A stretch of 64,000 bases of DNA from a bacterium (GTDB lineage: Bacteria > Krumholzibacteriota > Krumholzibacteriia > JACNKJ01): assembly GCA_024231955.1 (NCBI GenBank), contig JAAEPZ010001044.1, positions 62,001-126,000 on the forward strand, in the 5' to 3' direction. The notes beneath the pieces are model-generated. The model ran no database searches, was not told the DNA's origin, and saw only the letters and a program-made list of their open reading frames with translations. Position numbers and translations under genes: made by a program. Shown here piece by piece: positions 44,001 to 51,150 of this stretch (position 1 is the first letter of the stretch; each line of letters begins with the position of its first letter).

Positions 44001-44124
44001 CGATGCCGCGCTCCGCCGCGAGAGCTGCGACCGGGGGCAATCCCGAGACGGTCATCAGGAGCAGGATGACAGAGAAAAGCGAGAAGCGGGAAAGGCTGTG
44101 ACCGAGTCCGGTTCTGACCTGCAT
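41023..44124 (-). CDS. Exported CapA-type metallophosphatase-like protein with PKD and sorting domains
   Basis: 1033 aa. Order: signal peptide (to about 36), a jelly-roll carbohydrate-binding-like domain (about 40-200), a PKD domain ('HTFHWDFGDDQTS' near 250), a CapA domain (about 305-690), a second jelly-roll-like region (about 730-880) and a C-terminal sorting domain (NFPNPFNPSTNIEL, VYDVKGRLV, GERQASGVYFSRA, RKMIMLK end). CapA motifs are complete: 'NFVGDIMTGRGY', 'ANLEVSYTD', 'LGNNHIIDYGEVGM', 'QTHTGNEYM' and 'INHHPHVVQGFES...HSMGNFIF'. CapA is the poly-gamma-glutamate membrane component with a metallophosphoesterase fold. Here it is secreted and surface-sorted, with no capB/C/D nearby, so a different substrate is likely. 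Confidence 0.88.
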   Translation of the reverse strand: MQVRTGLGHSLSRFSLFSVILLLMTVSGLPPVAALAAERGIVIEDFESGSVTLDSYPDQDQDPDSWSLITNNTHEGDYALRINGNSWKTMGIAPYTITGETVWQVAVYVDNIGEMQGFGIGDGVNELIYTMAGDDLPEGPEWWTVYQGAYGTGHWRVYLLPIGEDWFATHAYLPNIDKLIFVNDCDSGNGTTIFDTIIDVTTDLPVPPEITVSRNIRSMDKIATDRYRAEVQFYADVVDPDSETHTFHWDFGDDQTSSEQNPTHDFIVEANYPYTVSCVVHDPDNQADSDTLQVSVETGVDNSPLIVNFVGDIMTGRGYENHGGIIDTYGIDALYTPTKGIFGDAADLSMANLEVSYTDGGTPHPTKSVVFRARPENFIGVVNAGIDLVTLGNNHIIDYGEVGMLQTIALCDQYGIGHDGAGINDYFAMLPSYRTERGVRLAFLGFSNRTGRRWNSQPFLDAGASKCGFAYNLPKNLESAIGDTRSQADIVIVQTHTGNEYMTSPPDEDEPGGAKIIAGGVHKHLTIEHVADNGDVLPENEDFLFRHEPLPTERALRRLALDLGADVLINHHPHVVQGFESYNGKLIAHSMGNFIFELPYIETMSTMVLSLEIDKTGITGYTFKPAWIDDYITQPATGQFGRELIDRLADYSRPMGAVVAYDADNNLGRIHLSYDDAQASTEQYDLTVPCRQEGDYQLSKPIPVTGPGNLSRIIAVNGENLGDYEISFGREVLWHGTFEDEGATLWDDNTSDEWLDDTVSYKGERSLALRRSSSAGTFVGTDQERHPPCVPTKRHSFSGWLKADNTNGANMLARFYSSRSASSYITSTQLGPAFEGTSDWFHQWAELETPEEATYFEVRCTMDPPDSGEGMSWFDEIKFIEWDEWQTGAPDLAVASPNNYRFIQIRSNDPAVAEITVSYEETAYVHLLTQVPGQTVEVPSGRISQNFPNPFNPSTNIELTAPAGNPVKVSLEIYDVKGRLVNTLFNGTLQGNERRTFIWDGTDADGERQASGVYFSRARFASRTESRKMIMLK

Positions 44125-44285
44125 GGACTACTCTCCTGGCTGGGGCTGGAAAACCTACTCCACAAATAGTACCACATAATGACCGCTTGCAGATACTCCG
44201 CCGGGGGCGTTTCCGATTTTCCCCGGTCGTGACCGGAATGGGCCCGGTTGCTCCTCCTCGTTTCCGTTGATATCCGGTTGTGGAA

Positions 44286-44311
44286 TGTTTGTTGCGTAGG
44301 CGCAACAAACA
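44286..44311. repeat. Perfect 11-bp inverted repeat upstream of methyltransferase genes
   Basis: TGTTTGTTGCG (44286-44296), TAGG loop, CGCAACAAACA (44301-44311), in the 261-nt gap between the divergent CapA-like and methyltransferase genes, 75 nt before the latter. It could be an operator or leader hairpin. No other feature was seen in the gap. Confidence 0.5.
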
Positions 44312-44385
44312 CGGATGAAGTTCCCGGGAGATCATTTCGACGAATCTCTTGGGGATCGGGTGTCAATACTGAGGGGCGGTCCGTA

Positions 44386-45759
44386 ATGTCATTGCAGGGC
44401 AATTACTTACATGAGGTTAAAGATCAATATGAGCAGCTGCCCTACCCCCCCCGGGAGCCTGCGGAGGAGCGGGAGCGCCTGCTCTCCACGAACCTCGATC
44501 ATCTGGAGAAAATCAACCACTTCTGCTTCAACGGGCAGGAATCATTCAGAAACGGATTCCGTGTCCTCGTCGCCGGTTGCGGCACGGGGGACAGTGTTGT
44601 CTATCTAGCCGAGCAGCTGCGGGGGTTGAACGCGGAGGTGGTGGCCCTGGATCTCAGTGCCGCTTCCCTGAATCTGGCCCGCGAACGGGCGGAGGTTCGG
44701 GGGCTAGGGGATATCCGCTGGGTAAACGGTTCACTCCTCGATCTTCCCGACCTGAATCTGGGCTACTTCGATTACATCAACTGCTCCGGCGTGTTGCATC
44801 ATCTCGAGTCTCCCGAGCGGGGGCTGGCGGCGCTCGCCGGCGTCCTGCGCCCGGGTGGGGGGATGGGTCTGATGGTCTACGCCCTGTATGGACGTCTTGG
44901 GATCTATCAGATGCAGGATCTGACGCGGCGGTTCTGCGATCCGACCGATTCGGTACGGACCCGGGTTGAGGTGACGAGAACCCTGCTGAACAATCTGCCG
45001 ACGACCAACATGTTCAGGCTCTTCCAGGAGCACCATCTCGAGTTCGACGAGATGGATACCGATTCAGGACTCTATGATCTGTTGCTCCATTCTCAGGATC
45101 GCGCGTATACCGTACCCCAGATTTACGAACTGTGCGCAGCCTGTAACCTGACCCATTCGGGGTTCGCCCGTCGCCGTGCGCTGTATATGCCGGAGCTGTT
45201 GATTCAGGAGAGCTCCCTTCTGGAGCGGATGCAGACCATGCCCCCCGAGGAGCGGGAGGCTCTCGCGGAGATCCTCTGGAGTCGCCACTACAAGCACTCG
45301 TTTTACGTATCGACAGCCGAGGATTCCGTCGCCGCCCCAGACAACCTGGAGCTGGCGCCGTTGCTGCAGGCGACCTCGGATGTCAGTCTGGGCGACAAGA
45401 TCCGGCAGCTGATGCCCACGCTGAAACCCGGCATGCAGTTCAATATCCAGAATGGAGATGAGGGCTCCGTGGATATCTCCGTGGGTCGCTTCACGGCCGG
45501 GATCATCAGACACATGAACGGCAGGATATCGCTGAACCGCATCTTCAGGAAGATACGCAAGGAGAAACAGTTCCGCGCCGCGCCGCCAACGAACGAAGAA
45601 CTAACCGGTGAATTCCTCCGCATCTATAGGCTGCTGCATCCCCTCGACCTGATCCTGCTGAAGGATCCCGGAATTCCCGATTTCCCCAACACCGAGCAAT
45701 TGCATGCCAGGATGTCTGCAGTCGTCGGGAGTGAAAGGGTGTCAGTAGCCACCTTGTGA
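44386..45759 (+). CDS. Class I SAM-dependent methyltransferase (tandem copy 1)
   Basis: 457 aa. An N-terminal 'DQYEQLPYPPREP' (the QYE.xPYP signature of a group of large bacterial methyltransferases) precedes a class I domain: motif I VLVAGCGTGDS, motif II 'EVVALDLSAASLNLARER', 'FDYINCSGVLHHLESP' (motif IV/post), 'LRPGGGMGLMVYA'. The C-terminal 200 residues include a conserved helical module ('MNGRISLNRIFRKIRKEKQF', 'PPTNEELTGEFLRIYRLLHP') with no recognised fold. ATG 44386 (GAGGGG upstream) begins MSLQGNYL; the longer frame lacks support. Closely similar along its length to the next gene, so this is a tandem duplication. Substrate unknown. Confidence 0.85.
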   Translation: MSLQGNYLHEVKDQYEQLPYPPREPAEERERLLSTNLDHLEKINHFCFNGQESFRNGFRVLVAGCGTGDSVVYLAEQLRGLNAEVVALDLSAASLNLARERAEVRGLGDIRWVNGSLLDLPDLNLGYFDYINCSGVLHHLESPERGLAALAGVLRPGGGMGLMVYALYGRLGIYQMQDLTRRFCDPTDSVRTRVEVTRTLLNNLPTTNMFRLFQEHHLEFDEMDTDSGLYDLLLHSQDRAYTVPQIYELCAACNLTHSGFARRRALYMPELLIQESSLLERMQTMPPEEREALAEILWSRHYKHSFYVSTAEDSVAAPDNLELAPLLQATSDVSLGDKIRQLMPTLKPGMQFNIQNGDEGSVDISVGRFTAGIIRHMNGRISLNRIFRKIRKEKQFRAAPPTNEELTGEFLRIYRLLHPLDLILLKDPGIPDFPNTEQLHARMSAVVGSERVSVATL

Positions 45760-45796
45760 AGATGTGGGATCGATTGCAACCGGGAGCATGACAATT

Positions 45797-45811
45797 GACT
45801 CCAGAGGAGTC
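45797..45811 (+). promoter_or_regulatory. Hairpin enclosing the ribosome-binding site of methyltransferase copy 2
   Basis: GACTCC (45797-45802), AGA loop, GGAGTC (45806-45811). The GGAG used by ATG 45814 lies in the 3' arm, so the stem would hide it unless opened, for example by ribosomes from the upstream gene. Confidence 0.5.
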
Positions 45812-45813
45812 TC

Positions 45814-47178
45814 ATGCCGGATGCCGTCCAACAGACCGCCCTGACGGATCAGTACGAAGCCTACCCCTACCCGCCACGTGATCCCCAGGCTGAAGAGCAA
45901 GCCTTGAGGATGCCGGTCCTTGATCAGTTATCGAAGATCAACCATTTCTGCTTTCGGGGACGGGAGAGTTTCTCGAAAGGGTTTCGGGCGCTGATTGCCG
46001 GCGGCGGCACCGGAGACGCCGCGATCTATCTGGCGGAGCAGCTGCGGGAGACGGATGCCGAGATCGTCTACGTGGATCTCAGCTCCACCTCGCTGGAGGT
46101 CGCCAAAGCCAGAGCCCGGGTGCGGGGATTGACCAACATCAAATGGCTGAATGCATCCCTGCTGGATCTGACCGACCTGGGTGTAGGCCTGTTTGACTAT
46201 ATCAACTGCTGCGGGGTGCTGCACCACCTGGCGGAGCCGAAAACGGGGCTGCGGATGCTCAGGAGCTGCCTGCTTCCGGCGGGGTCGATCGGCCTGATGG
46301 TCTATGGTCAATACGGCCGCATTGGTGTCTACCAGTTGCAGGATCTCCTGCGCCGGATCGGCAATGAGACCGATTCGATGCAGACCCGTGTCGATCTCGC
46401 CAAGGCGATTCTGAAGGATCTGCCGGCGGGCAACCTGTTCAGGCAGGGGCAGGAGAGGATCAGGTTCAAGGATCTGGATTCGGATATCGGGATCTACGAT
46501 CTGCTGCTTCACTCGCAGGATCGCGCCTATACCGTTCCTCAGCTTTATGAGCTCTGCTCAGCGTGCGGAATGACCCTGGCGGGTTTCGTCGATCACCGCG
46601 CCCACTATTCGGCCGGGACGATGATCAAGGATCCCGGCGTGCGGGAGCGCTTGCGGCAGCTCCCCTATCCGGAGCAGGAGGCGTTGGCGGAGCTCCTCTG
46701 GGGCAGCCACTCCAAGCACATGTTCTACGTGTCGCAAATTAGCGACTCCGTTGCCGATCCGGTGGACCGGGAGCTCGCGCCGTTGCTGCAGTCGAACTAC
46801 GACTTCGGTTTGCCCGACCAGATAAGGCGGTTGATGGGCAATGTCTCGACGGGCATGAACATCAATATTCGCAACGGCGGTGAAGGGGCGGTGGATCTGG
46901 CCTTGGGGGAATACACCTCCAGGATGATCGCGCAGATGAACGGCAGGATGTCGCTGAATCGCATCTTCAAGAAGATTCGCAAGGACAAGGCATTCCGGGC
47001 CGCGCCGCCCACTAATGAGGAGTTGCAGAATGAATTCCTCCGCATCTATAGGCAGCTGCATCCCATCGATATGATTCTGCTGAAGGATCCGGGGATACCC
47101 GACTTCATGAACACCGAGCAGTTGCAGGCGAGGATGATCTCTGCCGTCGCAAACAGAAAGGCGGCGACCGCCCCTTGA
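45814..47178 (+). CDS. Class I SAM-dependent methyltransferase (tandem copy 2)
   Basis: 454 aa, paralogue of the preceding gene from end to end: 'DQYEAYPYPPRDP' start, motif I ALIAGGGTGDA (Cys replaced by Gly in the nucleotide loop), 'IVYVDLSSTSLEVAKARA', 'FDYINCCGVLHHLAEP', and the same C-terminal module ('LNRIFKKIRKDKAF', 'PPTNEELQNEFLRIYRQLHP', 'LLKDPGIPDF'). It begins 54 nt after copy 1; GAGGAG lies 4 nt before ATG inside a small hairpin. The two copies keep the SAM site and the C-terminal module but differ in the middle, so they may act on related substrates or as a heterodimer. No substrate can be named. Confidence 0.85.
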   Translation: MPDAVQQTALTDQYEAYPYPPRDPQAEEQALRMPVLDQLSKINHFCFRGRESFSKGFRALIAGGGTGDAAIYLAEQLRETDAEIVYVDLSSTSLEVAKARARVRGLTNIKWLNASLLDLTDLGVGLFDYINCCGVLHHLAEPKTGLRMLRSCLLPAGSIGLMVYGQYGRIGVYQLQDLLRRIGNETDSMQTRVDLAKAILKDLPAGNLFRQGQERIRFKDLDSDIGIYDLLLHSQDRAYTVPQLYELCSACGMTLAGFVDHRAHYSAGTMIKDPGVRERLRQLPYPEQEALAELLWGSHSKHMFYVSQISDSVADPVDRELAPLLQSNYDFGLPDQIRRLMGNVSTGMNINIRNGGEGAVDLALGEYTSRMIAQMNGRMSLNRIFKKIRKDKAFRAAPPTNEELQNEFLRIYRQLHPIDMILLKDPGIPDFMNTEQLQARMISAVANRKAATAP

Positions 47179-47215
47179 TGAAGTGAGATGCCGTGGCGGC
47201 CGGAGGTGAGGTCCT

Positions 47216-47251
47216 AAAAAAAGGCGGGCCGGTCATTGACCGGCCCGCCTT
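47216..47251 (-). terminator. Strong terminator between methyltransferase and aminotransferase genes
   Basis: AAGGCGGGCCGGTCA (47221-47235), one T, TGACCGGCCCGCCTT (47237-47251). The A-run before it (47216-47222) gives a T7 tract on the minus strand, so it mainly ends the aminotransferase transcript, but its stem can serve both. Confidence 0.88.
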
Positions 47252-47271
47252 ATCGTGGATGCGAGACTGCG

Positions 47272-48474
47272 CTAACCCGGGTAGGCGGCAAGGCCGGCGG
47301 CCAGGATCCTGATGGCGTCCTTGAGGTGAGTGGAGTTGAGGACGTAGGCGATGCGCACTTCGTCCAGCCCCGATCCCTCTGTGGCGTAGAACCCGGCAGT
47401 GGGGGCGACCATGACGGTTTTGCCCTCCAGCCGGAAATCGGTGAGCAGCCAGATGGCGAACTTCTCGGCATCGGCCACGGGCAGCTTGGCCACGGTGTAG
47501 AACGCACCGGCGGGCTTGAAGGCGGTCACGCCCGGAATCTCGCTCAGGCAATCGTGGAGCACATCGCGCCGCTTGCCGTACTCCTCCAGCACCTCGGTGA
47601 GATAGCTCTTCGGCGCCTTGTAGGCGGCAGCGGCGGCCAGTTGATCGACGGTCGGCGGACACAACCGCGCCTGACCGAAGCGGAGGCAGGAATCCAGGAG
47701 TTCGCGGTTGCGCGTCACCAGGCAACCCACGCGCGCGCCGCAGGCGCTGAACCGCTTGCTGACGCTGTCGAGAACGATCACCTGCTCGTCCAGATCCTTC
47801 AGGTGGAAGACGCTCTCGAAACGGGCGCCGTCGTAGACGAATTCGCGGTACACCTCGTCGGCGTAAAGGTAGAGGCCATGCTCGCGGGCCAGGTCGCCCA
47901 GCACGCCGACCTCGGCGGCAGAGTAGACCACACCTGTCGGATTGCCGGGGTTGCTGAACATGATGCCCCGGGTGCGCGCCGTGATTCTCTTCGTGAACTC
48001 CCCCTTGGCGGGCAGACGGAAACCGTTCTCCACGCTGGCGGGGACGGGCACCACCTTGACCGAGGCCGCCGTCGAGAAGCCGAGATAGTTGGTGTAGAAG
48101 GGCTCGGGGACGAGTACCTCGTCACCAGGGTCACAGGTGGCCAGGAGGGCAAAGAGAATCGCCTCGCTGCCGCCTGTGGTGACGATGACCTCATCGGGAG
48201 CGATCTTCACATCCCATTCGCGCCAGTAATCGGCGATGGCCTCCCGGAAAACGGGCAGGCCGTCGCTGGGGCCGTAGGCCAGCACCTTGTCGTGGAAGGA
48301 GCGATAAGCGTCGATCATCTCCTTGGGTGTCTCGATATCGGGTTGGCCGATATTGAGGTGATAGATCTCCGCGCCCTCCGCCTTGGCCTTGTTGGCGTAG
48401 GGGACCAGACGTCGGATCGGACTGGCGGGAACTGCGATCCCGCGCCGGGACAGACCGGGCTGTTTTCTGGGCAT
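47272..48474 (-). CDS. Class I/II PLP-dependent aminotransferase (aspartate type)
   Basis: 400 aa, fold type I. It shows 'LNIGQPDIETP', 'AYGPSDGLPVFREAIA', 'TTGGSEAILFALLAT', 'SNPGNPTGVVYS' (Asn contacting PLP), 'YADEVYREFVYDG' (Asp/Tyr) and the Schiff-base Lys240 in DSVSKRFSACGARVG; the carboxylate-binding Arg is in 'LDEVRIAYVLN'. The amino donor is probably aspartate or an aromatic amino acid, but subfamily I-gamma enzymes are broad, so no gene symbol is given. GGAGGAG precedes ATG. Single gene. Confidence 0.93.
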   Translation of the reverse strand: MPRKQPGLSRRGIAVPASPIRRLVPYANKAKAEGAEIYHLNIGQPDIETPKEMIDAYRSFHDKVLAYGPSDGLPVFREAIADYWREWDVKIAPDEVIVTTGGSEAILFALLATCDPGDEVLVPEPFYTNYLGFSTAASVKVVPVPASVENGFRLPAKGEFTKRITARTRGIMFSNPGNPTGVVYSAAEVGVLGDLAREHGLYLYADEVYREFVYDGARFESVFHLKDLDEQVIVLDSVSKRFSACGARVGCLVTRNRELLDSCLRFGQARLCPPTVDQLAAAAAYKAPKSYLTEVLEEYGKRRDVLHDCLSEIPGVTAFKPAGAFYTVAKLPVADAEKFAIWLLTDFRLEGKTVMVAPTAGFYATEGSGLDEVRIAYVLNSTHLKDAIRILAAGLAAYPG

Positions 48475-48858
48475 GAGCTCCTCCTCTGAAGTGACACGGC
48501 CACTTTAATCAGGATAGCCGTGCGGGACAAGCACCCCATGTCAGATTCATGGATCTGACGGGAATAATCCCTGTGACTGGTTTCTACATGATTCGGTTGT
48601 GGCAGCGCAGACTGCCATGATGACGTATTTATGTGGCGCAGGGTTGTGCCATGGTGGCAGTGGGTGGCAGATCGAAAACGGGTCTCATGTTGTTATGGAG
48701 GTTGGTAACTTGGGATGTATAATGTGCTTACATCAGTCTTTCTGTTGCGGCCGATTTTGGCAAGGCAGTTGCAGTAGTCACCGTGTCAGCATGAAGGATA
48801 TGAAAGTCTTTAGAAATACGGATTCAATGACAGGTAAACACTCTCAAGGAGAAGTGAC
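48475..48858. other. Intergenic region upstream of hsp20
   Basis: 384 nt, no gene seen. GTCAGAT (48540-48546)/ATCTGAC (48553-48559) is a 7-bp inverted repeat 65 nt upstream of the aminotransferase start. TATAAT (48719-48724) faces hsp20 but has no good -35. A CCCCATGT (48534-48541) recalls a heat-shock sigma32 -10 box but lacks its -35. No CIRCE element is present. Confidence 0.4.
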
Positions 48859-49296
48859 ATGAACATGATCAAATGGACCCCCGCCAGCTCCCGCAATTTC
48901 AGCGATTTCGACCGCCTCTTCAGCGGCATCTTCGCGAACGGTCACGCGCAGTGCGAATGCACGGATGAGGAGAGCTCCTGGACACCGCGCGCCGATATCG
49001 GCGAGTCGGCCAAGGCCTACCACCTGACAATCGATCTGCCCGGAGTGGACAAGGGTGAGATCGAGATCAAAGTCGAGGATCAGGCGCTGATTGTCGGCGG
49101 TGAGCGTAAGGTCGAGCAGAATGATGAGGTCGCCGCGCGGCGCGTCGAGCGTCTGCAGGGCAAGTTCCTGCGCCGCTTCCGTCTGCCCAAGGAGGCCGAC
49201 ACCGAAGGGATCACGGCCGAGTACAGGGATGGCCTGCTTACGGTCGAGATTGCGAAGAGTGAGAAGGTAGCCGGTAAGAATATCGAAGTGCTCTGA
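48859..49296 (+). CDS. Small heat-shock protein (Hsp20/alpha-crystallin)
   Basis: 145 aa. The alpha-crystallin domain spans about residues 42-138: 'WTPRADIGESAKAYHLTIDLPGVDKGEIEIKVED' in short form (start 'PRADI', middle 'DLPGV'), 'ALIVGGERK', 'GKFLRRFRLPKEAD', and the family's A-x-x-x-n-G-v-L equivalent 'AEYRDGLLTVEI'. The C-terminal IxV-type tail is IEVL. It holds unfolding proteins as an ATP-independent oligomeric chaperone. AAGGAGA lies 7 nt before ATG. Single gene. Confidence 0.95.
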   Translation: MNMIKWTPASSRNFSDFDRLFSGIFANGHAQCECTDEESSWTPRADIGESAKAYHLTIDLPGVDKGEIEIKVEDQALIVGGERKVEQNDEVAARRVERLQGKFLRRFRLPKEADTEGITAEYRDGLLTVEIAKSEKVAGKNIEVL

Positions 49297-49304
49297 TTGG
49301 TGAC

Positions 49305-49374
49305 GAGCCGACGGACCGTGTGTTTTCTGCAACCCGAAAGGAAACCGAATAGACAACGCGCGGTCCGTTGGCTC
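49305..49374. other. Long stem-loop downstream of hsp20
   Basis: GAGCCGACGGACCG (49305-49318) pairs with CGGTCCGTTGGCTC (49361-49374) with one G-T wobble around a 42-nt loop, 9 nt after the hsp20 stop. It is followed by TCTCAGTAATT rather than a T-run. It could be a terminator, an mRNA-stabilising end or a small structured RNA. Confidence 0.4.
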
Positions 49375-49514
49375 TCTCAGTAATTCCCCCCGTTTATTTG
49401 CGTCCGAATATTGAGAGCTTTCGTCCCAGTCGACATATCCTGTCGGCCGGGATGATGTTTTCCGACACTGCCCTTGCCAAAGAGGGGGCTTTCGGCTAGA
49501 TTATCTCCCGCTCT

Positions 49515-49587
49515 GGGCCCTTAGCTCAGTTGGTAGAGCGCTGCGTTCGCAATGCAGAGGTCAGGAGTTCGAATCTCCTAGGGTCCA
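49515..49587 (+). tRNA. tRNA-Ala(CGC)
   Basis: 73 nt: acceptor GGGCCCT/AGGGTCC, D-arm with TAGCTCAGTTGGTAGAGC, anticodon loop TTCGCAA on stem CTGCG/TGCAG (anticodon CGC, reads GCG), TTCGAAT T-loop, discriminator A. CCA is not encoded (ACCT follows). Confidence 0.95.
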
Positions 49588-49599
49588 CCTGACCTTCAT

Positions 49600-49672
49600 G
49601 GGCGGTTAGCTCAGGTGGGAGAGCGCATGCTTCACACGCATGAGGTCACTGGTTCGATCCCAGTATCGCCCA
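49600..49672 (+). tRNA. tRNA-Val(CAC)
   Basis: 73 nt: acceptor GGGCGGT/ATCGCCC, anticodon loop TTCACAC on stem CATGC/GCATG (anticodon CAC, reads GTG), TTCGATC T-loop, discriminator A, CCA not encoded. It lies 12 nt after tRNA-Ala, probably one transcript. Its 3' end faces the integrase gene and is the likely attachment site of the element to the right. Confidence 0.95.
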
Positions 49673-49682
49673 CCCATGAAAT

Positions 49683-49717
49683 AGCCTTTTCGCAACGACT
49701 TGCGGAGAGGCTTTTTC
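49683..49717 (+). terminator. Terminator of tRNA transcript
   Basis: AGCCTTTTCGCAA (49683-49695), CGAC loop, TTGCGGAGAGGCT (49700-49712) with two G-T wobbles, then TTTTTC. It starts 10 nt after tRNA-Val. Confidence 0.85.
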
Positions 49718-49752
49718 TTTGAGGGGACGCTTATGCGGTGCTTACTGACCAT

Positions 49753-50877
49753 TCACTGACCAGTCGCTTGGAGGGCCGTGTCAATTGTCACGGCGTGGAG
49801 GTTGTCCCGATCGGGAATCCAGTGGCGGTAGATGTTCAACGTGGTCTGGTAGGAGCTGTGACCGAGCTGATGTTGAACGAATTCCACTGGTGCACCGTTG
49901 GCCAGCATCTGACTGGCGTAGGTGTGGCGCAGATCGTGGAAACGGAATCCATCGCGGAGCTTCGTCTCGCGAGTCAGGCGATTCCAGAAGCGGCTCCTGA
50001 AGTTGCTCGGATCGATGGGCTGACCTTCCTGGTTGGCGAAGATCAGAGCCCTGCCCTGCGGGTTGCCTGTTCTCAACCGATGTTGACGAAGAACCTGTGC
50101 AGCATTCGGACTCATTCTCACCGTTCGCCTGGAGCTTTCCGTCTTTGGATCGCTGAAAGCCCCTGACTCCTTGAACAAGTCACGATGCTTCTGATGGGAG
50201 TTCGTCCCTTGAACGCGGAGCGAGTCTCCATCGAGGTCGGCATCCTGCCAGCGAAGAGCCAGCAGTTCACCGAGTCTCATCCCCGTGTAGATCGCCATCG
50301 TAACGATGATGTGCAGTGTCGCATCGATCGTCTCTGCCTTAGCCAGAAGTTTCTCGATCTCCACAGGCGTCAGGGGATCGACCTCACGGCGTCGTTCAGG
50401 GAGCTTGTCCAGATACTGCACCGGATTCTCGGAACGATAACCATGACGTACTGCATGCTTCAGGATGGCTCCCAGAGCAGTCAGGGCGAGATTGATCGTG
50501 CGGGGTGATAGGTCAGGGTAGGTCTTGATCAGGTTGGCCTTGAAGCGTTCAGCGATACCCAGATCGATGGCACTCAGACGATAGCGCATAAGTCCAATCT
50601 CTGGGTGAAGTAGATACCTCCTTACTGAATTTGAGTAGAGAGCATATGTGTTCGGGCTCCAGCCGGATGCTTTTGCTTTCAGCCATTCACCGGCAAAGTC
50701 ACCGAACTGTTTGGTTCGGCCATCGGGGCGGAAACTGCCCTTCTGGATTTGCCCAACACGCTCGGCCAGCAAGCGCTCGGCTTCGCGCTTGGTTCTGCGA
50801 TACTCGCGATGGCGTTTACCCTGGGCGTCGTAATAGTCCGCCACCCAGCGGCCTTCGCGTTTGGCTACTTTGGCCAT
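49753..50877 (-). CDS. Tyrosine recombinase / phage-type integrase
   Basis: 374 aa. Residues 1-60 form an Arm-type N-terminal domain (GRWVADYYDAQGKRHRE), 60-150 the SAM-like core-binding domain, and 165-365 the catalytic domain with Arg201 (TGMRLGELLALRW), His314 and Arg317 (FHDLRHTY), His340 (LGHSS) and nucleophile Tyr350 (LNIYRHW): all five residues present, so it should be active. AGGAGGTG precedes ATG and overlaps the end of the XRE gene, which is 0 nt away, so both are co-transcribed. It probably integrates and excises at tRNA-Val. The repeat ACTGACCA-TTC-ACTGACCA lies at its stop codon. Confidence 0.95.
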   Translation of the reverse strand: MAKVAKREGRWVADYYDAQGKRHREYRRTKREAERLLAERVGQIQKGSFRPDGRTKQFGDFAGEWLKAKASGWSPNTYALYSNSVRRYLLHPEIGLMRYRLSAIDLGIAERFKANLIKTYPDLSPRTINLALTALGAILKHAVRHGYRSENPVQYLDKLPERRREVDPLTPVEIEKLLAKAETIDATLHIIVTMAIYTGMRLGELLALRWQDADLDGDSLRVQGTNSHQKHRDLFKESGAFSDPKTESSRRTVRMSPNAAQVLRQHRLRTGNPQGRALIFANQEGQPIDPSNFRSRFWNRLTRETKLRDGFRFHDLRHTYASQMLANGAPVEFVQHQLGHSSYQTTLNIYRHWIPDRDNLHAVTIDTALQATGQ

Positions 50878-51072
50878 TCATTCACCTCCTTTGTTTGGGT
50901 CTGCAAGTTGACGTTCGAGCTCTTTAAGAGCGAGGGTGAGCATATGTGGGATGGGCCTGCGACCCAGTTCCCAAGATTGAATACAGTGCCTTGATAGCTG
51001 AAGATGATCGGCTAACTCGCGTTGGTTGAAGCCATATTTCGACCGCCAATTTTTCAATGACTCTGAATTCAT
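50878..51072 (-). CDS. Small XRE-family regulator upstream of integrase
   Basis: 64 aa, essentially one helix-turn-helix: 'LKNWRSKYGFNQRELADHLQ' then 'LSRHCIQSWELGRRPIP', the XRE/Cro pattern. It may repress its own promoter and the integrase, or act as excisionase. ATG 51072 is chosen because a -10 box lies 7 nt before it; no ribosome-binding site fits, so the mRNA would be essentially leaderless. ATG 51090 or 51081, further upstream, would lie within the promoter. Its stop abuts the integrase start and its last codons hold the integrase ribosome-binding site. Confidence 0.72.
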   Translation of the reverse strand: MNSESLKNWRSKYGFNQRELADHLQLSRHCIQSWELGRRPIPHMLTLALKELERQLADPNKGGE

Positions 51073-51074
51073 GA

Positions 51075-51087
51075 CGTACATTGTACG
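51075..51087. promoter_or_regulatory. Candidate operator over the -10 box of the XRE-integrase promoter
   Basis: CGTAC-ATT-GTACG (51075-51087), a perfect 5-bp inverted repeat covering the -10 box of the leftward promoter. Suitable for autorepression by the XRE protein; inferred. Confidence 0.45.
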
Positions 51088-51107
51088 CATAAGGGCTTCC
51101 AAGTCAA
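51080..51107 (-). promoter_or_regulatory. Promoter of XRE-integrase unit
   Basis: On the minus strand TTGACT (51107-51102), 16-nt spacer, TACAAT (51085-51080), then 7 nt to ATG 51072. Confidence 0.6.
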
Positions 51108-51150
51108 GTATAATGGGGGACAGCCAAGACATTCTGTGACTCGGGCCTGT

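Noticed and set aside
40966..44169. 1067-codon plus-strand frame opposite the CapA-like gene
   Set aside because: Antisense shadow rich in Val, Gly, Asp and Arg; the minus-strand protein has a signal peptide, CapA motifs and sorting domain.
48534..48541. Heat-shock sigma32-type -10 box upstream of hsp20
   Set aside because: CCCCATGT matches, but no CTTGAA-like -35 at the right distance, and it lies over 300 nt from the start codon.
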